Below, piece by piece: positions 7,105 to 14,855 of a stretch of DNA of 64,000 nucleotides. Source of the DNA: Dyadobacter frigoris (GTDB lineage Bacteria > Bacteroidota > Bacteroidia > Cytophagales > Spirosomataceae); the NCBI RefSeq assembly GCF_005280585.1, contig NZ_SZVO01000001.1, positions 496,001 to 560,000 of the forward strand, written 5' to 3'. Each line of letters begins with the position of its first letter. Within the stretch, counting starts at the first letter, position 1. The translations under genes were made by a program, and so were the position numbers. The notes under the pieces are model-generated. The model saw only the letters and a list, made by a program, of their open reading frames with translations. It made no database searches and was not told the DNA's origin.

Positions 7105-8100
7105 ATTCGTTTTTTGCGACAAAGGTTCGTAAACCGAATAAAACCAAATTTTAGTATCAATTGCTCCATCTGAGGCTATTTTTCGCTTTCTCTTCAAAAT
7201 CACCTGAATTAAGCTTGTTTGTCTAGAAGGGAAAGATATATTATTTTTAAGTGCTATGTAATCTGTAATAATACGAGATTTATCAGTAGAGTTTAAAATT
7301 GAATTTACCTGCCTTATACTATAGACATTTTTTGAATTCATAATGATTTTCTGAGCTACACTCAGCAACTGTAATGAATTGACTAGTCGCTCCTGTTTAC
7401 GATCTGTGCGTGTTATATGCCGCCAGCCTACTCTTGATACAATGATTTCTCCTAGTACTGGATTCTGCCGTTCTTTAATATCAGCATTAATCCAACCTTT
7501 GTAGAACTGTTTTGCGCATTCTTTAATCGGCTTGTTAACTTTTATATAATTAAGCTCATTGCTCAGAATACTCATCGTTTCAATTTCGGGACTGATAAAA
7601 ACTCTGCCTTTTAGTCCTCTAAATTCACCAAAGCTATGTTGCCCGAATCTTTGTCTTTCTTTAACTCGGATAATGCCTTTATTTGTGCTTGAATAGGAAA
7701 GCTCCTCTTTCAAGTCGGCCCACCAAGCCTTTTGAGAATTATAATCAACATATATCAAAATTACTGGCGCAGAGATACGATTCCATCTTGGCCGATGCTC
7801 ATCAATATATTTTTTACCTACTTTAACCCCAAATTCATCTGGTCGCTTTTTGGCCTTAACAAAATATCCTGAGTCTCCACCACATTTAATCTGAACAAAT
7901 AATATCTCACCAGTATCTACACCATTTTTTCTAAGAATAATCATACCGTCAACTCCATTATCATTAGAAGCGGCAAAATCTTGAAATCCATGCCCAGCAT
8001 TTCCTTGGGTTATTATACGGGTCACGCTAGTCCCCATAGCATCTTGCATTCTTGTATCATTCTTCATAGAACTTCCAATCAGGGTTAACTTCCTAGCCAA
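7102..8100 (-). CDS. DUF4365-like protein with PD-(D/E)xK-type nuclease motif
   Basis: 332 residues. The N-terminal domain (about 20-180) has the DUF4365 pattern: an acidic Asp51 in NDNGVDGMI, then Gln70-x-Lys72 in FVQIKCGG, the D...QxK core of the PD-(D/E)xK nuclease fold, and an aromatic AWWADL strand near 125. The C-terminal part (about 190-332) is not recognised. The start overlaps the stop of the DUF262 gene by 8 bases, so the two are one operon. Together they look like an anti-phage nuclease pair carried as cargo. Function is inferred from domain content and coupling. Confidence 0.75.
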   Translation of the reverse strand: MARKLTLIGSSMKNDTRMQDAMGTSVTRIITQGNAGHGFQDFAASNDNGVDGMIILRKNGVDTGEILFVQIKCGGDSGYFVKAKKRPDEFGVKVGKKYIDEHRPRWNRISAPVILIYVDYNSQKAWWADLKEELSYSSTNKGIIRVKERQRFGQHSFGEFRGLKGRVFISPEIETMSILSNELNYIKVNKPIKECAKQFYKGWINADIKERQNPVLGEIIVSRVGWRHITRTDRKQERLVNSLQLLSVAQKIIMNSKNVYSIRQVNSILNSTDKSRIITDYIALKNNISFPSRQTSLIQVILKRKRKIASDGAIDTKIWFYSVYEPLSQKTN

Positions 8101-9973
8101 TAACTGACGTTGTAGGATTATTCAACTCCTTTTTTATTTGAAAAAAAGTTTTGAGACTATTTCCTTCATAGTACTGGAGTAAAATGGAAATTTCACGTTC
8201 ATGATTTTTCTCAATCGACTCTATGTCCCACTTGTTGTTGCTCATGAAAATAAAATTTGTGTTTGCACGAGTTTCAATTGCCCCTTGATACTTAGTCTTT
8301 TTCTCATCAAACAACTTGTTACTTAAAGAAGCATTTTTATTTCTGTCAACCAATGCTAAATTCCCAAGTCTATGCACCCATTCTTTATGCTTATCAAGAT
8401 CTACCTCCCAAGGTGTATTCTCAACGTTTTGAGGCATTAGGTGTTCTATTGAGGAAGAGTCCTTATTATATTGTAAAACAGTTGAAGAATTACTCAATAA
8501 GAGATCTAGCTTTAAGAGTAAATATCGAGTTTTGTTAATTTTTGTACCTGAAAAACTCCCCCATTTTTCATTTCTTAACAAGCTACCTAAATCTTTAATA
8601 TTGATTGGCTTTTCCGATGAAATTTGCTCGTCGTAAAAATCGTATCGTAATGATGAATCTTCTAACATTCGATCTACAGCCTCTTCTTTTGACAATTCAC
8701 TATTTTTCACTTTGTCAGAATAATTCTCAATTCTTTTAAGTATTAAAAATGTTCTAGTAAGAGATTGTCTCCGATTAAAAAGCCATGATATCGAAAACAG
8801 ATTATCTACTTTTTGCATAAAATCAACAATTTTCAAATCGCCAAAACACTCGCGATAATGCATCAATGGCGTTAGATACTGATTTCCAAATACACTGGAA
8901 AGTATGAAATTTAGGTTAGCAAATAAGTTGTTAGTTTCCTTGCTGAAGATTGAACCATTCGTAATTGCTTCGTAATGTTTGACATATTTACCAATTGTGT
9001 TTAAAGTGTCTGCTCCCTTAGTAAGCAATTTCCTCTTGAACATAAATTCGAAAGCCTTAGTTAAGCTTTTGTTATCGTCACTTCGATATTTCATTTTTAT
9101 AAAAACTATAGCCCATAAGAAATCATCAAAACTTCTGTAAGGAGCACCTATAGCATTCTCATAATCGGACCATTTAGAAGCATAACTTTTTCGAAGATCA
9201 GAATCCTGTATTTCTCGTAAGTTTTGTGCTCGTAGAATGTCGCTAACTTGAAGTTGTAAGCCTCGACTATTCAATACCGTAAATAAATTGTAAGCATCGT
9301 CAAGATTGTTAGGCGTGGCTAAATACAGAGCTAAAACCTTGGTTGATAAGTATTTATAAAATTCACCAATATAATTTCCTTTAAAATCAATAGTTTCTTC
9401 CATTTTATCCAGCCACCACTTTCGCAAGTTAAGTATCCCGAGGGCCATGTTTTTTATAGAGGTGCCGGCCTGTGGGTCCTCAATTATCCTCTTTATACCT
9501 GATGTGTCTAGTGTAGAATCTCTTGGAATAAGGAATAAGTCAAGAAAATCTTTATCATCACGGATTTCAAACTCAATTCGATTTCGTGAAGGTATATTAT
9601 TGTAGACATCAGCCTCTTGGACAAGCCTCTTCTGGACATTATCTTTCAGACCTATTTCAGAAGATAAATCTCGCAAAACGCCATGTAATAAAAACAGAGT
9701 TATAAATCTCTGTTGCCCATCCAAAATATCTTGATAATTATAGTTCAAATTATTACTGTCATGGACCGATCTTGTATTCCAAATCATACAACCTATAAAA
9801 TACTCCTTGGAGCTATCACTATCCATCGCTTTACTTACATCCTCAAGAAATGCGTAAATCTGATCTTGCCCCCACACATATGGTCTCTGATATTCGGGTA
9901 CATTGTAAAACTGCTCCGGACTAAAAATATCTTTAATATACTTCTTACCTGTAACTAGCGCTGCGTTATCCAT
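8093..9973 (-). CDS. GmrSD-like DUF262-DUF1524 fusion (modification-dependent nuclease type)
   Basis: 626 residues. The N-terminal DUF262 domain shows YQRPYVW (28-34) and the catalytic-type DGQQR motif at 85-89 (ParB/Srx-like NTPase site). The C-terminus carries a DUF1524 His-Me/HNH nuclease: EHLMP at 510-514, then HRLGNLALVDRNKNASLSNK (about 534-553) with the conserved Gly-Asn-Leu and Asn-x(4)-Asn pattern. GmrSD enzymes cut DNA with modified cytosines. The middle region (150-500) is variable in this family and helical here. It is the first gene of the pair with the DUF4365 nuclease. The TAG stop at 8093 lies inside the next gene's start. Confidence 0.88.
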   Translation of the reverse strand: MDNAALVTGKKYIKDIFSPEQFYNVPEYQRPYVWGQDQIYAFLEDVSKAMDSDSSKEYFIGCMIWNTRSVHDSNNLNYNYQDILDGQQRFITLFLLHGVLRDLSSEIGLKDNVQKRLVQEADVYNNIPSRNRIEFEIRDDKDFLDLFLIPRDSTLDTSGIKRIIEDPQAGTSIKNMALGILNLRKWWLDKMEETIDFKGNYIGEFYKYLSTKVLALYLATPNNLDDAYNLFTVLNSRGLQLQVSDILRAQNLREIQDSDLRKSYASKWSDYENAIGAPYRSFDDFLWAIVFIKMKYRSDDNKSLTKAFEFMFKRKLLTKGADTLNTIGKYVKHYEAITNGSIFSKETNNLFANLNFILSSVFGNQYLTPLMHYRECFGDLKIVDFMQKVDNLFSISWLFNRRQSLTRTFLILKRIENYSDKVKNSELSKEEAVDRMLEDSSLRYDFYDEQISSEKPINIKDLGSLLRNEKWGSFSGTKINKTRYLLLKLDLLLSNSSTVLQYNKDSSSIEHLMPQNVENTPWEVDLDKHKEWVHRLGNLALVDRNKNASLSNKLFDEKKTKYQGAIETRANTNFIFMSNNKWDIESIEKNHEREISILLQYYEGNSLKTFFQIKKELNNPTTSVIG

Positions 9974-10238
9974 GTTAACTTTTTGGTTCTATCTAAAGGA
10001 GGATGGTTATATTGATTCATTAATAAATTATGAGGGCAATTATTTGACTTAACTCCCCTCATCAATAAGTAATAAGGCTATTTTAATTTGGTATTCCAAA
10101 TGACTATGAGATGATATTTACAATATTTACTCCATTCAATTTCTAATACTTTACGTCTCGCAATGAAGGTCAAAATAGGTTAATGCTATCATCATGTAAT
10201 TGAATTGATTAACAAAAGCTTATAGTAGTAAGAAGTAC

Positions 10239-11864
10239 CTAATTTTTATATTCGTTGATTTTTCCTAAAACCTCAAAAAAGTCTTTTTTATAATGGCTTT
10301 CTGGTAGTGATTTGATACTTTGAACTATATTCCCTCTCTCCTTATTGATGTTACTTTTTAAGCTGGCAATTTTCGTTTTGCTATAACAAGAGAAAGTTCC
10401 AATCAATGCTTCACAGTATTTTTCAAGATTAATATTATTCCTGTCTGTATTGAATTTGTACGTAACGTGCATTAGAAGATTTATTATTCTGTCATATTTC
10501 CCTGGCGGTAAGTTATAATATTTATGTTTAGATTTTGGTAGTATTCGTTTTTTTGTAGAATCGTCAAACATGCTACCCAATAAGTCTAAAATTTCTTTTG
10601 GTTCAAAAAATACCTGAATTGAATTAACCGGTTTACATTTCCAAACCTCCAATAAAATCATCCAAAGTGAAATAATTTCATCTGTGGGACAGTCCAAGGA
10701 AATTCTTTCGAATCTTACTTTCTCAACTTCTTTCGTCGGAAAATGTGCGAAAACATTACTCATTCCACCCATTGCTTTTGTTTCTTCTATATTTACCAAA
10801 AGTTTCTCGTCTTGGTCAATATCTACTGTGAGCTCCTTTTCTTCCAAAATATTTTCTTCAGGTAGGTCTGCCTCGGAGATCTCATCCTCGTGGATAGCTT
10901 CTGAAAGTGGCATTTCTTCAAATACATTTTCTTCGACTATATCTGTCTTGAAGATCTCGTCTTCTCGAACAGCTTCGATAGATGCCCCCTTTTCCAGGAT
11001 ATTTTTTTTAACTAATTGTTCATGAGGATCTTTATCACTTTGAATACATTCTGCGGATACTATTTCTTCTGGTACATTTTCTTCAACTAGGTCTGCCTTG
11101 AATATCGCGTTTTTCTTAACAGCTTCGATAGATTCCACCTCTTCCAATATATTTTTTTCAACTAGTTGTGTATCAATCTTCAAGTCTCCTTGAACACATT
11201 CTGCTGATACTACTTCTTCCGGTACATTTTTTTCTACTAGGTCTGCCTTGAATATCTCGTCTTTTTGAACAGCTTCTTCGATTACGGCCTCTTCTGATAT
11301 ATTTTCTTCTAATTTCTCTTTCGGCAAGCTATGCTTAATACTCTGGATTAAATTGTGATATTCTCCAAAAGCCTTAAGTAAATACGCCTGAATAAACCCT
11401 AATGCGTAAAGGCATTTAGGAGTTGCAAATCCCTCAAAAAATAAATGATCGCCGCAAAACTCAATGAAGTTTCGGAGCTTGATTTCTTTCAAGGGGCTAT
11501 CTACAAGATTTATTGCAAATTGAATTTGTCGCGGAAAATCCGAAATGCCGGCTAAATAACCTTTATGAAAATCCTCCTTTATTGAACTGAGCAATTCTTT
11601 TGAAACTGCATGATTATGATCTATTAAAAGGTCATCTCTAAAATTGGGATCGTACTTAAAAATGGCAATCAGATTCTTTTCGCTTACAAATGCGGTTTTT
11701 CCTTCGGCAATAGTGAAGTTCTTGAACGGAAAATAGGAATCGATATAATTAGTATCATCCTTTTCAAACATAGTGTCTTTAAAATGTAGATATGGATATT
11801 TTCCATTATCATCTGTGTCAACTCCGTTAACGGGATGAAAGCCTGGTAAATCGAAAAAATACAT
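10239..11864 (-). CDS. Integrase-linked protein with three 50-residue acidic repeats
   Basis: 541 residues, family not recognised. Residues 1-185 and 365-541 are mixed globular regions, probably helical. Between them, residues 201-250, 251-300 and 301-350 form three repeats of exactly 50 residues, each with an IFKADLVEENVPEE-like and a QLVEKNILEE-like half, flanked by degenerate copies (186-200, 351-362). The repeats are Glu-rich and predicted to be extended or helical. The gene begins one base after the integrase stop, so both are probably co-transcribed and this protein may act in element maintenance. Repeat number may vary between strains. Confidence 0.7.
   Translation of the reverse strand: MYFFDLPGFHPVNGVDTDDNGKYPYLHFKDTMFEKDDTNYIDSYFPFKNFTIAEGKTAFVSEKNLIAIFKYDPNFRDDLLIDHNHAVSKELLSSIKEDFHKGYLAGISDFPRQIQFAINLVDSPLKEIKLRNFIEFCGDHLFFEGFATPKCLYALGFIQAYLLKAFGEYHNLIQSIKHSLPKEKLEENISEEAVIEEAVQKDEIFKADLVEKNVPEEVVSAECVQGDLKIDTQLVEKNILEEVESIEAVKKNAIFKADLVEENVPEEIVSAECIQSDKDPHEQLVKKNILEKGASIEAVREDEIFKTDIVEENVFEEMPLSEAIHEDEISEADLPEENILEEKELTVDIDQDEKLLVNIEETKAMGGMSNVFAHFPTKEVEKVRFERISLDCPTDEIISLWMILLEVWKCKPVNSIQVFFEPKEILDLLGSMFDDSTKKRILPKSKHKYYNLPPGKYDRIINLLMHVTYKFNTDRNNINLEKYCEALIGTFSCYSKTKIASLKSNINKERGNIVQSIKSLPESHYKKDFFEVLGKINEYKN
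10815..11264 (-). repeat. Coding minisatellite, three 150-bp units
   Basis: Three units of 150 bp with no frame change encode residues 201-350 of the integrase-linked protein. At DNA level they have diverged but remain clearly alignable, with recurring segments such as the one coding NVPEE. In-frame period and retained similarity suggest unequal crossing over followed by drift. Confidence 0.7.
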
Positions 11865-11865
11865 A

Positions 11866-13104
11866 TTATAAAGTATCGTTTATTAAATCATCTAAAATCG
11901 GATCACCAATATCTTCAAGATAAATATCTGTTGTCTTGAGACTGTCATGGCCTAAGGATCTCCCGATATTTTCCTTGGAAACACCGCTTCTTCTGAGTAC
12001 CGTAGCATAGGAATGACGGGCAACGTATGTGGTTACCGGTTTCTGAATTCCAAGGGACTTAGCAAGCTCTTTTATCTCTCTGTTCACCCGCGTCCTGACT
12101 TTCTGCAAACGGTCACGGATTGATTGTAATGTTGCATGCCTTTTGTAAATAATCGGGAAAACATACCCAGCATCACTATTCCCTTCAAGACCTTTATAGT
12201 AGTCCAAAATTTTTATAGCTTCCGGATGAAGCCGGAAGCGAAACTCTTCTTTGGTTTTTGCTCGGATATAATGCAGCTCGTCTTCTATAATATTTGACCA
12301 TTTCAAAGTCCCCAAATCGATGAAATTAATTCCGCGGCAGTAATAGCTAAACAGGAAGTAATTCCGCGAATTGATTAACAGATCATCTTCCGGTTCTATA
12401 ACTTTGGATGCTATCAGGTCAATTTGGGCTTTTGTTATGGCTCTCTTCTTAGTTCTGGGTTTGTTGTATTTTGCAAAAGGAAAGTCCCTAAAAGGATAGT
12501 GACTTTCGGGGCAGAACTTATCCCGAATCGCATTTTTCCAAAGCGTACGAAAGGTTCGAAAATATACACTACGTGTTGTAATGGCACATCCTCGCTCCAT
12601 AAGGTAAGTCTCATATTTAAGCAAAAAAGAAGTATTGATCGATAGAAGCTCCTTATCCTTGTCTCCCATAAAGTTTTTTAAACTTCCCAGAGTGGATTTA
12701 AAAGTATCTGCATAACCGATCCGGTCCTGCTTTTTTAAGGACTCGATTTGCTCGTCAAACAATACAAATAATTTCCTCCGTTCGGGCTCGGTGTGACCAC
12801 CGGTCAGATTTCGGACAATATCTTTTATTTCTTCGAATCCAGGTCTGTTACCCTTTTTTCCCTCCGAGATGATGAAGAAATCAATTTCAGATGCGATTGT
12901 TCTTAAAAGAAGATTAATTTCCTTATGTTTGGGATGGCTCCTGGAGACGGATTGTTCCCTGCTTTGCCATTGCTCTTTTTTGCAGTACTTCTTTGTACTG
13001 ACGAGTTGGTTCTTTCTGTCAATGATTATTTGAACCATTATCGGAAAGTTCGAGTCGCTCAAAGTGCTCTGGCTTCTCAAAACAAACTTAGTGGATACTG
13101 CCAT
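11866..13104 (-). CDS. Tyrosine recombinase/integrase (Bacteroidota type)
   Basis: 412 residues, the usual length. An arm-binding N-terminal domain (about 1-105) is followed by a SAM-like core-binding domain (about 110-215) and the catalytic domain. Catalytic residues seen: Arg257 (YCRGIN), Lys283 or Lys285 in the beta-hairpin, Arg363 in TYVARHSYAT (the usual His of HxxR is Tyr, as in many Bacteroidota integrases), His386 (LGHDSLKTT) and nucleophile Tyr395 (TDIYL). It would catalyse recombination at the tRNA-Pro site lying 161 bp upstream of its start. Direct repeats between start and att site are likely arm-type or Xis sites. Confidence 0.95.
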   Translation of the reverse strand: MAVSTKFVLRSQSTLSDSNFPIMVQIIIDRKNQLVSTKKYCKKEQWQSREQSVSRSHPKHKEINLLLRTIASEIDFFIISEGKKGNRPGFEEIKDIVRNLTGGHTEPERRKLFVLFDEQIESLKKQDRIGYADTFKSTLGSLKNFMGDKDKELLSINTSFLLKYETYLMERGCAITTRSVYFRTFRTLWKNAIRDKFCPESHYPFRDFPFAKYNKPRTKKRAITKAQIDLIASKVIEPEDDLLINSRNYFLFSYYCRGINFIDLGTLKWSNIIEDELHYIRAKTKEEFRFRLHPEAIKILDYYKGLEGNSDAGYVFPIIYKRHATLQSIRDRLQKVRTRVNREIKELAKSLGIQKPVTTYVARHSYATVLRRSGVSKENIGRSLGHDSLKTTDIYLEDIGDPILDDLINDTL

Positions 13105-13119
13105 ATCTGCCTAAATTTA

Positions 13120-13180
13120 GTCGAACATACGTCGAACATTAGTCGAACATTTGATGTCTAAGTAAACTTAGGTAAACTTA
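13120..13180. promoter_or_regulatory. int: Direct repeats between integrase gene and att site
   Basis: GTCGAACAT occurs three times, at 13120-13128, 13131-13139 and 13142-13150, with an exact 11-bp period. GTAAACTTA follows twice, at 13162-13170 and 13172-13180 (10-bp period). Between an integrase start and its attachment core, such repeats are the expected arm-type or excisionase binding sites and may also control int transcription. Confidence 0.65.
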
Positions 13181-13264
13181 ATAAAAATTAGTTAAATATC
13201 TGAATACAAGGAAGATAAATTAATTTTGAGTAAAATTAATTATTAAAAAAATACCAAAAAACCC

Positions 13265-13308
13265 GCATGGGGTGCAAGAGGTCGCAGGTTCAAATCCTGT
13301 CATCCCGA
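13265..13308 (+). other. Attachment site: 3' fragment of tRNA-Pro(GGG)
   Basis: The sequence has an anticodon loop ATGGGGT (anticodon GGG at 13269-13271), the 3' anticodon stem strand GCAAG, variable loop, a T-arm GCAGG-TTCAAAT-CCTGT (13284-13300), the acceptor strand CATCCCG (13301-13307) and discriminator A. The D-arm and 5' acceptor strand are missing; the bases upstream of the anticodon loop match only in GC. This is the half-tRNA left at the far end of an element integrated in a tRNA gene. The intact tRNA should be at the other end, left of the window. Confidence 0.85.
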
Positions 13309-13324
13309 CGAATGGAAGAATTAT

Positions 13325-13356
13325 AGAAAGCCCGATCAGATTTGATTGGGCTTTCT
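13325..13356 (+). terminator. Intrinsic terminator behind the tRNA-Pro 3' end
   Basis: Fourteen-base arms (13325-13338 and 13343-13356), paired throughout with one G-T, around a 4-base loop. It follows the tRNA fragment by 17 bases, so it is most likely the original tRNA terminator, marking where flanking chromosomal DNA resumes. Between here and 13557 I see nothing else apart from AT-rich sequence. Confidence 0.75.
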
Positions 13357-13557
13357 AACGTATTATAGCCCTACCTAACAATTTTTATTGATAAAGGTAT
13401 TTGTTTTAACAAAAAAGTTAATAGAAATAAATTTTAGATGTAAATCAAATTCCATTTTTATCCTTCTTACATTGCATTTTCAGTAAATAATTTAAAATGT
13501 TTTTCAGTGCTCTACTTTTAGTTAACAGGTACATTGAAAAACAAGGATTACAAAAGT

Positions 13558-14847
13558 ATGTCAAAGAAAAAAGAACTATATAAAATTCATGAAATTGATG
13601 CTAGGAATCTCGATTTAGTTATAAAAAAACAAGTAGTAGATGTTACTATAACCTCACCTCCTTACTTTGACATGAAGGATTATGGGTACGCGGAACAAAT
13701 AGGATATGGACAATCATATACAGAATATCTAAATGATTTACATGTTGTATTTTCCAAAGTATTTCTTTGTACCAAAGAAACAGGAACTTTATGGGTAATT
13801 ATCGATGCATTTCGAAAAAATGGAGAAATGATTCCGTTACCTTTTGATTTTGCAAACAAAATCAAAGATATTGGTTGGAAGCTGCAAGAAATAATAATAT
13901 GGGGAAAAGACAGGACAGTACCTTGGGCTCATAAAGGCCAGATGAGAAATTCATTTGAATATGTTTTAATGTTTTCAAAGACAGAACATTACACCTTCTA
14001 TATTGATAAAGTTAGAAATTACGATGCCTTAAAAAAATGGTGGGTAAGGTATCCTGAAAGATATAATCCGAGAGGTAAAACCCCAGAAGCAATTTGGAAT
14101 TTCGACATACCAGTTCAGGGTTCTTGGGGCGAGGGCTACATTAAACATTTTTGTCCACTACCGGAAGAAATGATTGCCCAGATATTGAAACTTACAACAG
14201 TCGAAGGGGATGTTGTTTTGGATCCTTTTTCTGGCACGGGTGCGGTACTTTCAAAAGCGGATAATATGAAGAGAAAGTTTGTCGGAACTGAACTCAATCC
14301 TGAATATATAGAAATGTTCAAAAATTACTTGTTAAAAACAGGAGACGAGAAACGTAACGAATATGAAATTGAAAAAAGAAATTTAATAGACCAAAATTCT
14401 TTTGAAAAACTGATTTTAGATTTACGTGCCTTAAAATTTGCACGAGTTTTGAATCAGAAAGTACTTGATGAAAAAATAGACTCTATCGCTTTAATATGGG
14501 TTGAGGAAACTAATATAAAACCAGAAAAACCTAATAGTATTATTGTTGTACAATATTCTATTTTGATAAAGCACTCCAGTCAATATCAGGAGTTAGAAAC
14601 GTTGCTCCAAAAAATAGTTTCTCAGGCACCGCTTTCAAAATTTGGTATCGAGCACAGATTTGAAATAACTTCTAATTATGACGATTTTATTAAAAAATTT
14701 ATCGGCAAAGAAGTTTTCATTTACACCAATAAAATAACCCATAAATTCAAAAAAAGCCTTTTATTTAAAGATATATCTAATTTAACCAAAGGTGATCTAA
14801 TTATAAGTTCAATCTCTGTGGATTTGAATGAAAAAGATTATGAATAA
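13558..14847 (+). CDS. DNA methyltransferase (N4-cytosine/N6-adenine type)
   Basis: 429 residues from the ATG at 13558; an in-frame TTG lies 8 codons upstream but is less likely. Catalytic motif IV TSPPY is at 32-36, and the SAM-binding motif I DPFSGTG at 222-228, so IV precedes I (beta-type order). The SPPY form is common in N4-cytosine enzymes. HFCPLPEEM (197-205) is the usual motif X region. Residues 260-429 are an extra domain of unknown family. The stop is 8 bases before the DGQHR gene, so it forms an operon. Codons are AT-rich compared with core genes on the right, a sign of transfer. Confidence 0.9.
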   Translation: MSKKKELYKIHEIDARNLDLVIKKQVVDVTITSPPYFDMKDYGYAEQIGYGQSYTEYLNDLHVVFSKVFLCTKETGTLWVIIDAFRKNGEMIPLPFDFANKIKDIGWKLQEIIIWGKDRTVPWAHKGQMRNSFEYVLMFSKTEHYTFYIDKVRNYDALKKWWVRYPERYNPRGKTPEAIWNFDIPVQGSWGEGYIKHFCPLPEEMIAQILKLTTVEGDVVLDPFSGTGAVLSKADNMKRKFVGTELNPEYIEMFKNYLLKTGDEKRNEYEIEKRNLIDQNSFEKLILDLRALKFARVLNQKVLDEKIDSIALIWVEETNIKPEKPNSIIVVQYSILIKHSSQYQELETLLQKIVSQAPLSKFGIEHRFEITSNYDDFIKKFIGKEVFIYTNKITHKFKKSLLFKDISNLTKGDLIISSISVDLNEKDYE

Positions 14848-14855
14848 ATTTTAAA

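Larger units (their letters stand above)
1..13308. mobile_element. Mobilizable/integrative element, right part, in tRNA-Pro(GGG)
   Basis: A tyrosine integrase (11866-13104) lies next to a tRNA-Pro(GGG) 3' fragment (13265-13308). Upstream are an excisionase-like HTH protein, helicase, primase, MobC and relaxase, all on the minus strand. No type IV secretion genes are seen, so the visible part fits an element mobilized in trans (IME-like); the missing left part could still carry tra genes. The defence-like pair DUF4365 / DUF262-DUF1524 is cargo. The left end and the intact tRNA are not in the window. The right boundary is seen directly; the element's type is inferred. Confidence 0.8.

Noticed and set aside
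10684..11025. Plus-strand 113-codon frame
   Set aside because: It is the antisense of the acidic repeat gene and its Ser-rich product mirrors the repeats.
13120..13150. Possible CRISPR-like short direct repeats
   Set aside because: The unit is 9 bases with 2-base spacers and only three copies; no cas genes. Arm-type or regulatory sites fit better.
13261..13308. Complete tRNA gene
   Set aside because: No D-arm or 5' acceptor strand is found upstream; only the 3' half is present.
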